Assembly (NCBI GenBank): GCA_015064155.1
Contig: SVST01000005.1
Span: 62,001-126,000 of the forward strand
DNA: 64,000 bases
Reading direction: 5' to 3'
From: Oscillospiraceae bacterium
Lineage (GTDB): Bacteria; Bacillota; Clostridia; Oscillospirales; CAG-272
The position numbers and the translations under genes are program-made. Under the pieces are notes generated by a model. It ran no database searches, had not been told where the DNA came from, and worked only from the letters and a program-made list of their open reading frames with translations. Below, in pieces: positions 35,692-43,403 of this stretch (the stretch's first letter is position 1; each line of letters opens with the position of its first letter).

Positions 35692-38157
35692 TTATGCGAT
35701 AACCTCGCCCTCGATAATCGGAACGAGAGAATCCAACAGAGTCTGTCCAAAGTTGCCGTAAATGTTTGCGCTGATTCCGCCCGTGGTAGCCGTCAGCGTG
35801 TTGTACGTGGAATACAAGCCGGTCGTCGTAATTACACTAACGTTAATACTCTGCGCATCCAAAATGTTTGCCGCTTCGGTCATATTGGAAACACCGTAGT
35901 TGTTATTGTTTTTATAACTTGCGTCGGTCAAAACAATATAGAATACGCGTGCATCCTTTCTGTGATCCAAGGTTGTATTGGTATACATCAATGCATCAAC
36001 CGCAGCCTCGGGAGCATCGTAACCATTTGCAAGTACGATTCCGTTAATGGCCGATTTATACGATTCAATAGAAGCATTGGAGAACCACTGATCTGCACCG
36101 TTCATAATAAGCGCGGACTCTTCGCGAGTAGCACTTGCCGGTGCATCAAACTCATCACTGTAGGTCATCACAGCAAAGCGAGCAGCAATTCCCTTTGCAT
36201 TGATGGCATCCGCAAACTGGGTCATCTGGTTCTTCGTATTTCTAATTTCGTCGCTCATGGAGCCCGAGATATCCAACAGGAACACGATATCTGCAGTACC
36301 AACCATACGCTCGCTGATCTTAACCGTTGCGGTTACGTCCTTGGTAAGACCGTCTGCGAAGAAGAACTTCTCCGACTGAATAACGCCCGCAATAGAGTAG
36401 GTGCCTTCAACAGCCTTGTCATAGGTGGACTTATCCCACTCAACAGCCAGCGCGTGAACCGCGCCGGATTTCGTAGTTACGTTGACTCTTTCAGGAAGAC
36501 CGATCGCATCAACCAGCGTTCCAAGCGGGAACTCACCGAGATATGCGATCTCTTCGATTGCTACGATCAGGAAATCGTCTCCAACCGCACCACACTTGGT
36601 GCAACGACCGTCAACGAAATCGTGACTGGGAGCGATGGTGTAGTCAAAGATTCTGATCTTACCCTCGCTATCCTCGTAAGCTTCCTTACAGGTTTCACAC
36701 CAGTAGTAGCCAATGTTACCTGCTTCTTCACAGGTAGCATCCTTTGCTTCTACGTAGGTGAGAATATGAGAAACGATGATTTCAACCTTGATACTGCCGC
36801 GGAATACGTCGGTACCCAGCTCGGCGGTATCGGACATATCAACCTTTTCCAGCTTCTCGCAATCGGAGAACGCCTTGTTACCGATCTTGAGAACGGTGGT
36901 GGGAACCGTTACGGAAACCAGCGTCGAGATGCCCTTGAACGCCTCGTCACCGATCTCGGTTACGGGCAGCTCCTCGTGCTCCTCGGGAATGATCACGTCA
37001 ACGTCGGTACAGGTACCCATACCGGTTACGCGATACTCTTCTTTCTCTTCTACCTTTTCATACTCCAAGCCCTTGGAATAGCTCTTGGTGCGCTCGATCT
37101 TGGAAAGTCCGCATCTTTCGCAGGATGCGAATGCAAGACCGTCCTCGCCGTCAACAGCAGGCTTGATTTCAACAAGCTCACCAAATGCATGACCAACGCG
37201 ATCCAGGAATACGATCTCGTTGTGTCCGCACAGTGCGCAGGTACGGGTCTTGTAGCCCAGAGCATCGCAACGGGGCTCTGCCTGAACGGTGAATTCGCCG
37301 TACTCGTGCTCGCACGAGTAGCCGAGAATACCGGTAATGTTACCGAACGAATACTCCGTTTCGGTGCCAAAGAGCTCAACGACCAAAATGATCTCGTTAT
37401 CTGCATTGATATATGCGCGCTTTACCTTACCCAGGTTCTGCTCGCCGATTCCGTCCAGAACGAAAATCAAATCGCCCTCTGCGGTAATCTTTGCGGATTT
37501 GATCAATCCCTCAAAGTGTACGTCCATGGGCACGGTTTCCAGCGTAATGCCATTGCTGAGCGTTACGACGAACTTGCCCTCTTCGGTGATGGCAATCGAA
37601 TCAAGACCGATCGAGGTGTTGGTAACCTTACCAAGATCGTTCACGGTACCGTCGGTCATGGTAACGACCAAATGACCCTCTTCGTTGATGACCATGGATG
37701 CGATACCAACACCGTCCTTACCGTCGGCACCGGGATCACCCTTGTCACCCTTTTCGCCGGTTTCACCCTTTTCACCGGTGTCACCCTTGTCACCCTTTTC
37801 GCCGATAACGTTACCGAGATTTACACCGAAATCGGGTCTGTCGGTGTAGTAAACGATCAGGTTGCCCTCTGCGCTGAGTTCGATCTTAGCGATGCCTCTG
37901 CCGTCTGCGCCGTCCTTACCGTCTTTACCTTGGCAACGAGCCAGGAACTCCTCCAGAGTACCCTCAAAGCCCAGCTCCTTGGCTTCCATGTAGATCAGCT
38001 TCACATCATCGGGCTGACCGTACAGCTGAGGATCCTCGGTTTCCACCGTAGGAACGATGGTATCATCTTCCTCGAGAGGTCCACAAGACGTCAAAACCAT
38101 CATGCACGTCAGCACCATGATCAAAAACAGCTTGCCAAATTTGCATTTTTTGAACAT
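35692..38157 (-). CDS. Surface lipoprotein with collagen-like, LRR and von Willebrand A domains
   Basis: An 821-residue lipoprotein. Order: signal peptide with lipobox LTSC (Cys25); ~60-residue region; short collagen-like Gly-X-Y run (GEKGDKGDTGEKGETGEKG, about residues 110-150); beta repeats of GxxLVVTMTDG type; a cysteine-pair domain with CALCG and CERCG; two or three LRR_5 repeats; a bacterial Ig-like piece; and a C-terminal VWA domain (about 620-815) with MIDAS motif DISGSMS. VWA MIDAS domains bind ligands through a metal ion, so this is a likely adhesin. The ATG at 38157 follows GGAGG by 8 nt. Own promoter and terminator. Confidence 0.88.
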   Translation of the reverse strand: MFKKCKFGKLFLIMVLTCMMVLTSCGPLEEDDTIVPTVETEDPQLYGQPDDVKLIYMEAKELGFEGTLEEFLARCQGKDGKDGADGRGIAKIELSAEGNLIVYYTDRPDFGVNLGNVIGEKGDKGDTGEKGETGEKGDKGDPGADGKDGVGIASMVINEEGHLVVTMTDGTVNDLGKVTNTSIGLDSIAITEEGKFVVTLSNGITLETVPMDVHFEGLIKSAKITAEGDLIFVLDGIGEQNLGKVKRAYINADNEIILVVELFGTETEYSFGNITGILGYSCEHEYGEFTVQAEPRCDALGYKTRTCALCGHNEIVFLDRVGHAFGELVEIKPAVDGEDGLAFASCERCGLSKIERTKSYSKGLEYEKVEEKEEYRVTGMGTCTDVDVIIPEEHEELPVTEIGDEAFKGISTLVSVTVPTTVLKIGNKAFSDCEKLEKVDMSDTAELGTDVFRGSIKVEIIVSHILTYVEAKDATCEEAGNIGYYWCETCKEAYEDSEGKIRIFDYTIAPSHDFVDGRCTKCGAVGDDFLIVAIEEIAYLGEFPLGTLVDAIGLPERVNVTTKSGAVHALAVEWDKSTYDKAVEGTYSIAGVIQSEKFFFADGLTKDVTATVKISERMVGTADIVFLLDISGSMSDEIRNTKNQMTQFADAINAKGIAARFAVMTYSDEFDAPASATREESALIMNGADQWFSNASIESYKSAINGIVLANGYDAPEAAVDALMYTNTTLDHRKDARVFYIVLTDASYKNNNNYGVSNMTEAANILDAQSINVSVITTTGLYSTYNTLTATTGGISANIYGNFGQTLLDSLVPIIEGEVIA

Positions 38158-38199
38158 TTCAATTTCCTCCAAAAATTTTTGTGTATTTACACAAGAAGT

Positions 38200-38228
38200 A
38201 TTATAGCACTACTTTCACGCATTGTCAA
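38200..38228 (-). promoter_or_regulatory. Promoter of the VWA lipoprotein gene
   Basis: On the minus strand TTGACA (38228-38223), 17 bp, TATAAT (38205-38200): exact consensus. Confidence 0.92.
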
Positions 38229-38340
38229 TGCTTTCTTCAAAAAAAATTCATTTTTTTGGAAAAATTCTTTCAAATAAAAGAAGGACCGCGTCCTACTCCG
38301 GCACGCATCCTGCCCGTTGCATTCTGTACCTACAAATAAA

Positions 38341-38427
38341 AGGGGCTTGCGTAGGCAAACCGTGCCGCACGTTTTTGCGGCGGTGATTGAACCTGGCAAG
38401 CCCATCGGGGGACACTTGGGCATCCCC
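38341..38427 (+). ncRNA. Candidate structured RNA of unknown class in a 337-bp gene-free gap
   Basis: The gap 38158-38494 has no convincing gene. Within it, GGGCTTGC (38343-38350) pairs with GCAAGCCC (38396-38403); inside are AGG/CCT and the hairpin GCCGC/GCGGC (38364-38368, 38377-38381), with internal loops CAAA and TGATTGAA. A final hairpin GGGGA/TCCCC ends in seven T. This layout of nested stem plus terminator suggests a ~90-nt RNA. It does not show the SRP, 6S, tmRNA or RNase P signatures I know. It could instead be a complex terminator. Strand is uncertain because the outer stem also ends in T-rich sequence on the minus strand. Confidence 0.35.
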
Positions 38428-38458
38428 TTTTTTCGCAAAGCTTGTATTTTGCATATTT

Positions 38459-38485
38459 TTGCATACAAATTGTTGTTGTATGCAA
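38459..38485 (-). terminator. Hairpin after the sialate esterase-like gene
   Basis: TTGCATACAA pairs perfectly with TTGTATGCAA across 7 nt, 10 bp after the stop codon of the last gene in the minus-strand operon. The following tract is A-rich rather than a clean U-run, so termination efficiency is uncertain. Confidence 0.5.
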
Positions 38486-38494
38486 GAAAACAAA

Positions 38495-39193
38495 TCAAAG
38501 AGTCAGTGCTTTGAACGACTCGAAATACCGTTTTCCAAACACACGCAAGGACGGCGAATCAAAATGCAATCGATCCGCTTTCAGCGTCAAGCCCGCGGAG
38601 GAAACCACCGCACAGCACGGAAGCTCGCGGGCAAGCTCGCGGTATTGTCGATTCATCAAAACGGTTCGCTCTCCGCATCTCGTTTTGATCCCGTCATCCT
38701 CCGAAAGCTCCCCAATCAAAAGCGGCAGATCCTCTGCTCCGAGCTCTTTTCGCAGTGCCGTGATCATCGCAAGAAACAGCTCGCTGTGCGCGCAAAGCCC
38801 CTCGTCGCTCGTACAATCGCTCTCGCCCTGATGCCAAAGAATCCCACACAGAGTGGAGGTACGCATGGCAAGACGCGTCATCATCACTGCGTGATCAAAT
38901 AAAATCTCACCCGGCATCCATTGCTTGATACGCGTACCGCCGTCGGCACAAGGGATCAAGCCTACACGGTCACCAAAGAAGCGGGTTGCTTCATCGGCAA
39001 AGCTCGCCCCAAGGCTCACACCACTGCGATATTTCCCCTCGAAAATCGCACGGTCGGGGTTGATCGGCTCACTCATTTTTTGCCATCTGCCCATGCGGAG
39101 CATGTAGCACAGCTCGTTATCGATCTTCGAAACCTCGTCAAGCGCACCGCGCCCTGCCATATTCGACTGTCCAATCATCAAAAAAGACCGCAT
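38495..39193 (-). CDS. Sialate O-acetylesterase-like SGNH hydrolase (SASA domain)
   Basis: A 232-residue protein with the SASA family blocks: SFLMIGQSNMAGRG (catalytic Ser), GILWHQGESDC, and the C-terminal DRLHFDS with the Asp-His pair. It removes acetyl groups from sialic acid or acetylated sugars. No signal peptide, so cytoplasmic. The ATG at 39193 has AAAGGAT upstream. Last gene of the six-gene operon that begins with D-lyxose isomerase, 45 bp after the APH-like gene. Confidence 0.87.
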   Translation of the reverse strand: MRSFLMIGQSNMAGRGALDEVSKIDNELCYMLRMGRWQKMSEPINPDRAIFEGKYRSGVSLGASFADEATRFFGDRVGLIPCADGGTRIKQWMPGEILFDHAVMMTRLAMRTSTLCGILWHQGESDCTSDEGLCAHSELFLAMITALRKELGAEDLPLLIGELSEDDGIKTRCGERTVLMNRQYRELARELPCCAVVSSAGLTLKADRLHFDSPSLRVFGKRYFESFKALTL

Positions 39194-39238
39194 CTGCCGA
39201 TCCTTTTGTACATTCAATCCGTCATGAATCATCTGCAA

Positions 39239-40021
39239 TCACCCAAACACCTCAGCCGCCGCAACGACCCGTATTTTTTCCTCCTCCACAAAATCCCGTC
39301 CGTACGCATCGAAGAAACGCGAACGGTACCGATCGGTTCCGAGATTGAACGCAAGCGTCCATGCCCCCCAAAAGAGATCGATATGTCGGTCACCGACCCC
39401 ACCGTTGCCAAGATCGATAAAGCCCGAAAAAGCCCAATCGTCCAGCATGATATTTGGAAGACAGTAGTCCCCGTGCAACAGCACGCGTCCATCCAAGGAT
39501 GCCCTTTCACGTTCAAAAAAGCGGTAGGCATCCTCGGCATCCGAGAAGCCCGCGCCCGACGCATAGGACAAATCGTAGCTTTGCTTTTGGTAATTTTCTG
39601 CCACCGTTGCGCAATATCCGACCATGCGATCCTGAACGGGACAGTCATCGGCAACCAGCTCGTGCAACGCGCGCAACCGAAGCGCAATCGTATCGCACAG
39701 CCGCGTGGGATCCTCCAAATAGCGCGCGCAGGTGCAGTCCTCCCCCGCCACACGGGCGGTGAGCAACCAGTCGTTCTCTTCCTCGGAACGGTAGCAAAGC
39801 ACCTCTGCCCCCAAGCCTTTTTGGTGAAAATAGGCATCCATCAACGCCTCTTTCGCAAGAGTCCCCTTCTTGCTCCTTTTGAGATAGTAGCCGCCGTCGC
39901 GGTCAAGAAACCATACACGTGCTTCGGGAGAGCACGAGCTGTCAAAAATCCGCGCATCGGTCACAAACGGCTTTAAATCACGGGGAACCGACTCCAAAAA
40001 TGCAATTTCCGTTCGTTTCAT
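39239..40021 (-). CDS. APH(3')-like aminoglycoside/small-molecule phosphotransferase
   Basis: A 260-residue kinase of the APH family. The catalytic loop and metal site closely match aminoglycoside 3'-phosphotransferases: LLHGDYCLPNIML (D185, N190), then GFIDLGNGGVGDRHID (D203). ATP lysine K48 is in YYLKRS. The N-lobe/hinge has VAGEDCT. It ends in EVFG, whereas classical APH(3') enzymes end with a Phe whose carboxylate contacts the drug. RBS GGGGAGG. It lies in a sugar-catabolism-like operon, not beside mobile genes, so it could be intrinsic aminoglycoside resistance or a kinase for an amino sugar. Activity on antibiotics is untested. Confidence 0.83.
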   Translation of the reverse strand: MKRTEIAFLESVPRDLKPFVTDARIFDSSCSPEARVWFLDRDGGYYLKRSKKGTLAKEALMDAYFHQKGLGAEVLCYRSEEENDWLLTARVAGEDCTCARYLEDPTRLCDTIALRLRALHELVADDCPVQDRMVGYCATVAENYQKQSYDLSYASGAGFSDAEDAYRFFERERASLDGRVLLHGDYCLPNIMLDDWAFSGFIDLGNGGVGDRHIDLFWGAWTLAFNLGTDRYRSRFFDAYGRDFVEEEKIRVVAAAEVFG

Positions 40022-40047
40022 CAAAAACCTCCCCGAGTCGTTCTGCA

Positions 40048-40161
40048 TCAGCGTCTTCGCTTGGATCCGCCGTACTTTTTACTCAACTCTAAAATAACAC
40101 CGATCGGGATATACAGCAACGCTGCCAAGCAGCACCCCGACGGAACCTGCTTCTCTTTCAT
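40048..40161 (-). CDS. Small 37-residue peptide with hydrophobic centre
   Basis: A short gene: MKEKQVPSGC at the N-terminus, a hydrophobic core CCLAALLYIPIGVILEL, and a basic tail ending GSKRRR. The ATG begins 2 bp after the stop of the FAD oxidoreductase gene, and AAAGGAG lies just inside that gene's end at good spacing, so translation is supported. The next gene follows after 26 bp with its own RBS. The shape (one hydrophobic segment, positive C-terminus) suggests a single-pass membrane peptide. No family recognised. Confidence 0.6.
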   Translation of the reverse strand: MKEKQVPSGCCLAALLYIPIGVILELSKKYGGSKRRR

Positions 40162-40163
40162 CC

Positions 40164-41339
40164 TCAAAGCTCCTTTTCATGCAGCACAACACCGTTTTTT
40201 TGCAAGACGTGTTGCAAATTTCTTATATCCAGCGCAGAAAAATCATCGGCCAATGCCGCAGCCGTTCCCGCCGCCTGCCCCGTTACCGCACAGCACGGGA
40301 TCACACGCATGACGTCCCAAAGTGTTTGGTTGACCGAGGTACAGCGACCCGCAACCAAAAGATTTTTGACCGTCTTACTGTAAAGAGTACGGAACGGAAC
40401 CTCGTACACGGGACCGCGCTTTTTCCAGTTGGAAACCATACCGATCGAATCCTCGAAATAGGTATGCATCTCGGTGTGTGACAGCTCGTACACGCCAACC
40501 AGCTTGCGCGTCATGCGAACCTGCGGAGTGGTGGCGATCGTGGAGATCTGACGGCTCGGGTCGTTCTCGCGTGCCTTTAGCCAATGCAAAAGCGTTGCCT
40601 TGTGCGACAGAATGGTCTGCTCGGACAGCTCGCGCCCGTCAAGCCCCGAAAAACGACGGTCGATCAAGGGCTTTTTCTCCTTGCCGTTTTTTTCTTCGTC
40701 GGGGCGGTCGGATGCACCCAACTGTTGCAATCGATACCCTTTTTCGTCGGTAAAATAGTACCACGCCGCAAGGACGTTTCCTTGGTGATAGGTATCGGTG
40801 GGCGCGCCCGCAAACCACGCAATATCGCAATCTCCTGTAGCATCAATGACCGAACAAACCGAATATGCCGTTCTGCCGGACTTATTTTCTACGTGCAAGC
40901 GGGTAATGCGCCCGTCCTCCACGTCCGTTGCGACGACGTAGGAGCCGTACAGAATATCCACACCGTTCTCCAGAAGCAGCTGCTCGGCAAGAATGGCAAA
41001 CACCTGCGCGTTGTACTGTACCATGTAGCGCGGATCCTTTTCGGTGCGCGACCCCACACCGTCCAGCCAGTTTGCGGGATAACGGTCTTCCGCACCGTAG
41101 GTAATCGAAAGCTTCAAGAGCTCCTCGGCAATGCCAAAGGAGACCTGATGCCCAAAGCCGTCGCAAAGAGGCAGATAGATGGTCACAAGACCCGCCGTCC
41201 CCAAGCCGCCGAGCATAAACTGCTTTTCAAAGAGAACCACCCGTTTCCCCTCTCGCGCCGCCGCAAGAGCCGCCGAAATTCCCGCAAAGCCACCGCCGCA
41301 CACGGCGATGTCGTATGTATTGTTAGTAAAGACCTGCAT
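40164..41339 (-). CDS. FAD-dependent oxidoreductase (FAD_oxidored family)
   Basis: A 391-residue flavoprotein with the dinucleotide-binding motif AVCGGGFAGISAALAAAREG and VVLFEKQFMLGGLGTAG, the latter typical of the PF12831 FAD_oxidored family, and a C-terminal FAD contact around VAGRCTSVNQTLWDVMRVIP. Such proteins are common in gut Firmicutes and Bacteroidota carbohydrate loci but substrates are mostly unknown. It lies between the amidotransferase-like gene (49 bp) and the 37-residue peptide gene (2 bp). Confidence 0.86.
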   Translation of the reverse strand: MQVFTNNTYDIAVCGGGFAGISAALAAAREGKRVVLFEKQFMLGGLGTAGLVTIYLPLCDGFGHQVSFGIAEELLKLSITYGAEDRYPANWLDGVGSRTEKDPRYMVQYNAQVFAILAEQLLLENGVDILYGSYVVATDVEDGRITRLHVENKSGRTAYSVCSVIDATGDCDIAWFAGAPTDTYHQGNVLAAWYYFTDEKGYRLQQLGASDRPDEEKNGKEKKPLIDRRFSGLDGRELSEQTILSHKATLLHWLKARENDPSRQISTIATTPQVRMTRKLVGVYELSHTEMHTYFEDSIGMVSNWKKRGPVYEVPFRTLYSKTVKNLLVAGRCTSVNQTLWDVMRVIPCCAVTGQAAGTAAALADDFSALDIRNLQHVLQKNGVVLHEKEL

Positions 41340-41388
41340 AAAAACCCCTTTATTGTCTAATATTGTCTAAAATCGGCACCGCACGCTT

Positions 41389-42072
41389 TCAGAAAATCGA
41401 AAAAATCATGCGGTTTTGCGCGTCCGCCTCAAACAGACGCTCGGGGTGCCACTGATAGGCGCGCAGATAACGAGTTCCCTTGAGAAAAAACGCTTCAATG
41501 ATACCGTCCTCGGCAAGTGCCATCACAGAAAGATCGCGTCCCAGTCGCTTAACAGCTTGATGGTGAAAGCTGTTTGCGGTCATCTGCACTGTACCGATCA
41601 GCCGTTCAAGCGGTGTGTCAGAAAGAACGCTTACCGCGTGCGAGGGTGAACATTTTGCTTCACTCTGTCGATGAGCGATCCATGTATCCAATTCACTCGG
41701 AATATCCTGATAAAGCGTACCGCCAAGTGCTACGTTGACAAGTTGTGCACCCCGACAGATTGCAAGAATCGGCTTTTCGGTGGCAATCACCGCTTCAAAC
41801 AAGCGAAATTCCAATGCATCACGAAGCGGTTGGATCGGTCCACATGCGTCGCTAACCGATTCCCCATAGTAAACAGGATCAATATCGGCACCGCCCGTGA
41901 AGAAAAAACCGTCGCAAAGCTCGACAAAGCACTTGATCGTTTCGGCATTTTCGATATACGGCAAAAGAATCGGGACACCGCCTGACTTCTCAATCGCCTC
42001 AGCGTACGTGTTTTGCACCTTGGTAACGGCATCAATATCTACTTCTGCAAGGATTCCGATCAAAGGTTTCAT
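41389..42072 (-). CDS. Class I glutamine amidotransferase-like hydrolase (gamma-Glu-GABA hydrolase/PuuD family)
   Basis: A 227-residue peptidase C26 family member. The nucleophile Cys is in LAICRGAQLVNVALGG and the His in AYQWHPERL, with the oxyanion region FFTGGADIDPVYYGE. PuuD-type enzymes hydrolyse gamma-glutamyl amides such as gamma-Glu-GABA. The ATG at 42072 has AAGGAG upstream; the longer reading frame overlaps the isomerase gene and is rejected. No other putrescine-pathway genes are adjacent, so substrate remains open. Confidence 0.88.
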   Translation of the reverse strand: MKPLIGILAEVDIDAVTKVQNTYAEAIEKSGGVPILLPYIENAETIKCFVELCDGFFFTGGADIDPVYYGESVSDACGPIQPLRDALEFRLFEAVIATEKPILAICRGAQLVNVALGGTLYQDIPSELDTWIAHRQSEAKCSPSHAVSVLSDTPLERLIGTVQMTANSFHHQAVKRLGRDLSVMALAEDGIIEAFFLKGTRYLRAYQWHPERLFEADAQNRMIFSIF

Positions 42073-42100
42073 GGGTTCTCCTTTTTTATAATCGCTTTGA

Positions 42101-42787
42101 TTACTGTGCAGCCGGATATTCATTGCACAAAAGGCGGTAAGGCGGCTCATCCTCCTCAATAACAGGAAAGCGTCCCACCGGTGGGTTGAAGCGGTTGTCG
42201 TTGGAATCGTCATTGCACTGGCTGACCTCGCCCAGCAGTACGTCTCCCGTTCCCTTCTCAACCTCAAAATCATGGTAAAGGTATTGCGGAATATAAATGC
42301 TCTCTCCCGGAGTCAATCGGATCTGTGTCCCGGCAGGCACCGTATAAGCACGTCCGTCTGTATAAACAGTGACATCGCTTTCACGGTCGATCGATTCATC
42401 GGGAAGAGAATTGTAGACACGAATCAGAACATTTCCACCGCCACGGTTAATGATATCCTCGGTTTTAAACCAGTGAAAATGGTTGGACGCATACTGTCCC
42501 TCCTTCAAAAAAAGCAGCTTTTCGGCATAGACCTTCGGATACCGATCGGCAAGTGCGCGGTTTCCGTTGCGGATCGTAATGAGGGAAAAGCCCGTCTTTT
42601 CAAAATTGCCCATGCCAAAATCGGTAATATCCCACCCCAGCATACACTCGCGCACTTCATCGTATTCGTGCCCTTTTTCCAACCATTCGGCAGGCGTGAA
42701 ATGACAAAACGGGGGCAGATAGCAACAGTGCTTTTTGCACATTGCCTCCAGTTCTTTGATGGCTTTGTTAATTTCAGAACGTTTCAT
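42101..42787 (-). CDS. D-lyxose isomerase-like cupin (DUF1498 family)
   Basis: A 228-residue cupin isomerase, normal length for the family. Metal ligands are in SNHFHWFKTED (two His and Glu) and QYLYHDFEVE (His). The C-terminus has PVGRFPVIEEDEPPYRLL, typical of D-lyxose/D-mannose isomerase proteins that interconvert D-lyxose and D-xylulose or D-mannose and D-fructose. First gene of the minus-strand operon. Directly upstream lies the vestigial rlmD-like tail, so the operon's original promoter region may have been altered by insertion. Confidence 0.88.
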   Translation of the reverse strand: MKRSEINKAIKELEAMCKKHCCYLPPFCHFTPAEWLEKGHEYDEVRECMLGWDITDFGMGNFEKTGFSLITIRNGNRALADRYPKVYAEKLLFLKEGQYASNHFHWFKTEDIINRGGGNVLIRVYNSLPDESIDRESDVTVYTDGRAYTVPAGTQIRLTPGESIYIPQYLYHDFEVEKGTGDVLLGEVSQCNDDSNDNRFNPPVGRFPVIEEDEPPYRLLCNEYPAAQ

Positions 42788-42845
42788 GATCGGTCTCCTT
42801 TACTGTTTTGTTTTCTGTAGATAAAGCCTTTCGGAATTGAATCCG

Positions 42846-42875
42846 ACGTGTGAGACACACGACGGACTCGACATG
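42846..42875 (-). pseudogene. Vestigial 3' end of an rlmD-like gene
   Basis: Read on the minus strand, 42875-42846 encodes HVESVVCLTR, identical to the C-terminus of the intact rlmD (44414-44385). At DNA level 23 of 30 bases agree and all seven differences are synonymous. The frame upstream (PFALLI) and downstream (RIQFRKAL) no longer resembles RlmD. It is either the decayed end of a second methyltransferase gene or the old boundary of an element inserted at the rlmD 3' end. Confidence 0.65.
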
Positions 42876-42944
42876 GATCAAGAGTGCAAAAGGTATAAAA
42901 ATCGGTCAAAAACGGGGGTGGAAACTCCAAAAGGTATATTTCAA

Positions 42945-43226
42945 TTAAATAAAACCTTCGCTCCAATCATCCCAATTTGGATTTATGGATTCCACAAGCC
43001 AATTCTTCTTGGCACGTACCCAACGCTTTAACTGCTTTTCCCTTGCAATTGCATCATTCACCTCGGAATATTCTTCAAAATAGACAAGCTTATGAACGTG
43101 ATACTTTTTTGTAAAACCTTCTATGTGTTCGTTTTTGTGTTCGCATAAGCGTCTCCGCAAATCGTTCGTTATACCGATGTACATTACGGCATCGGTTTTG
43201 TTTGTAAGTATGTAAACGTAATACAT
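42945..43226 (-). CDS. GIY-YIG single-domain endonuclease
   Basis: A 93-residue GIY-YIG nuclease: YYVYILTNKTDAVMYIGITN, with catalytic Tyr/Tyr and DLRRRLCEHK, and the C-terminal EKQLKRWVRAKKNWLVE, then NPNWDDW. This is the small stand-alone class (COG2827/UPF0213-like) that spreads widely among bacteria; cellular role unproven. It sits immediately next to a palindromic repeat (43241-43398) within the AT-rich insert between the two rlmD tails. Confidence 0.9.
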   Translation of the reverse strand: MYYVYILTNKTDAVMYIGITNDLRRRLCEHKNEHIEGFTKKYHVHKLVYFEEYSEVNDAIAREKQLKRWVRAKKNWLVESINPNWDDWSEGFI

Positions 43227-43240
43227 CGTTCTCCTTTCGC

Positions 43241-43398
43241 CCGAGATCCCGCCTTCGCGTTGCTCGGCGCTTTTTCGTCCGTGTCATCCTGAGCGTAGTC
43301 GAAATCCGAGCATAGCGAGGATCAAACGGTGCGTAGCATCGTTTGGGATCTCGGACGAAAAAGTTCGATTCCGCTTCGCTCCACTCAGGATGACACGG
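43241..43398. repeat. Mosaic palindromic intergenic repeat
   Basis: Three perfect inverted pairs interlock: CCGAGATCCC (43241-43250) with GGGATCTCGG (43345-43354); CTTTTTCGTCCG (43270-43281) with CGGACGAAAAAG (43352-43363); and CCGTGTCATCCTGAG (43279-43293) with CTCAGGATGACACGG (43384-43398). A small hairpin AAACG/CGTTT (43324-43344) lies inside. The core CATCCTGAGCG resembles dispersed intergenic repeats I know from other bacteria. No coding potential. Confidence 0.8.
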
Positions 43399-43403
43399 GC
43401 AGG

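Noticed and set aside
35962-38277. 771-residue plus-strand frame
   Set aside because: Antisense to the VWA lipoprotein, which has lipobox, MIDAS motif, promoter and terminator.
38341-38427. SRP RNA, 6S RNA or tmRNA
   Set aside because: The conserved SRP GGTCAGG/GGAAGGAAGCAGCC loop, tmRNA ends and 6S bubble pattern are all absent, so only an unclassified candidate is reported.
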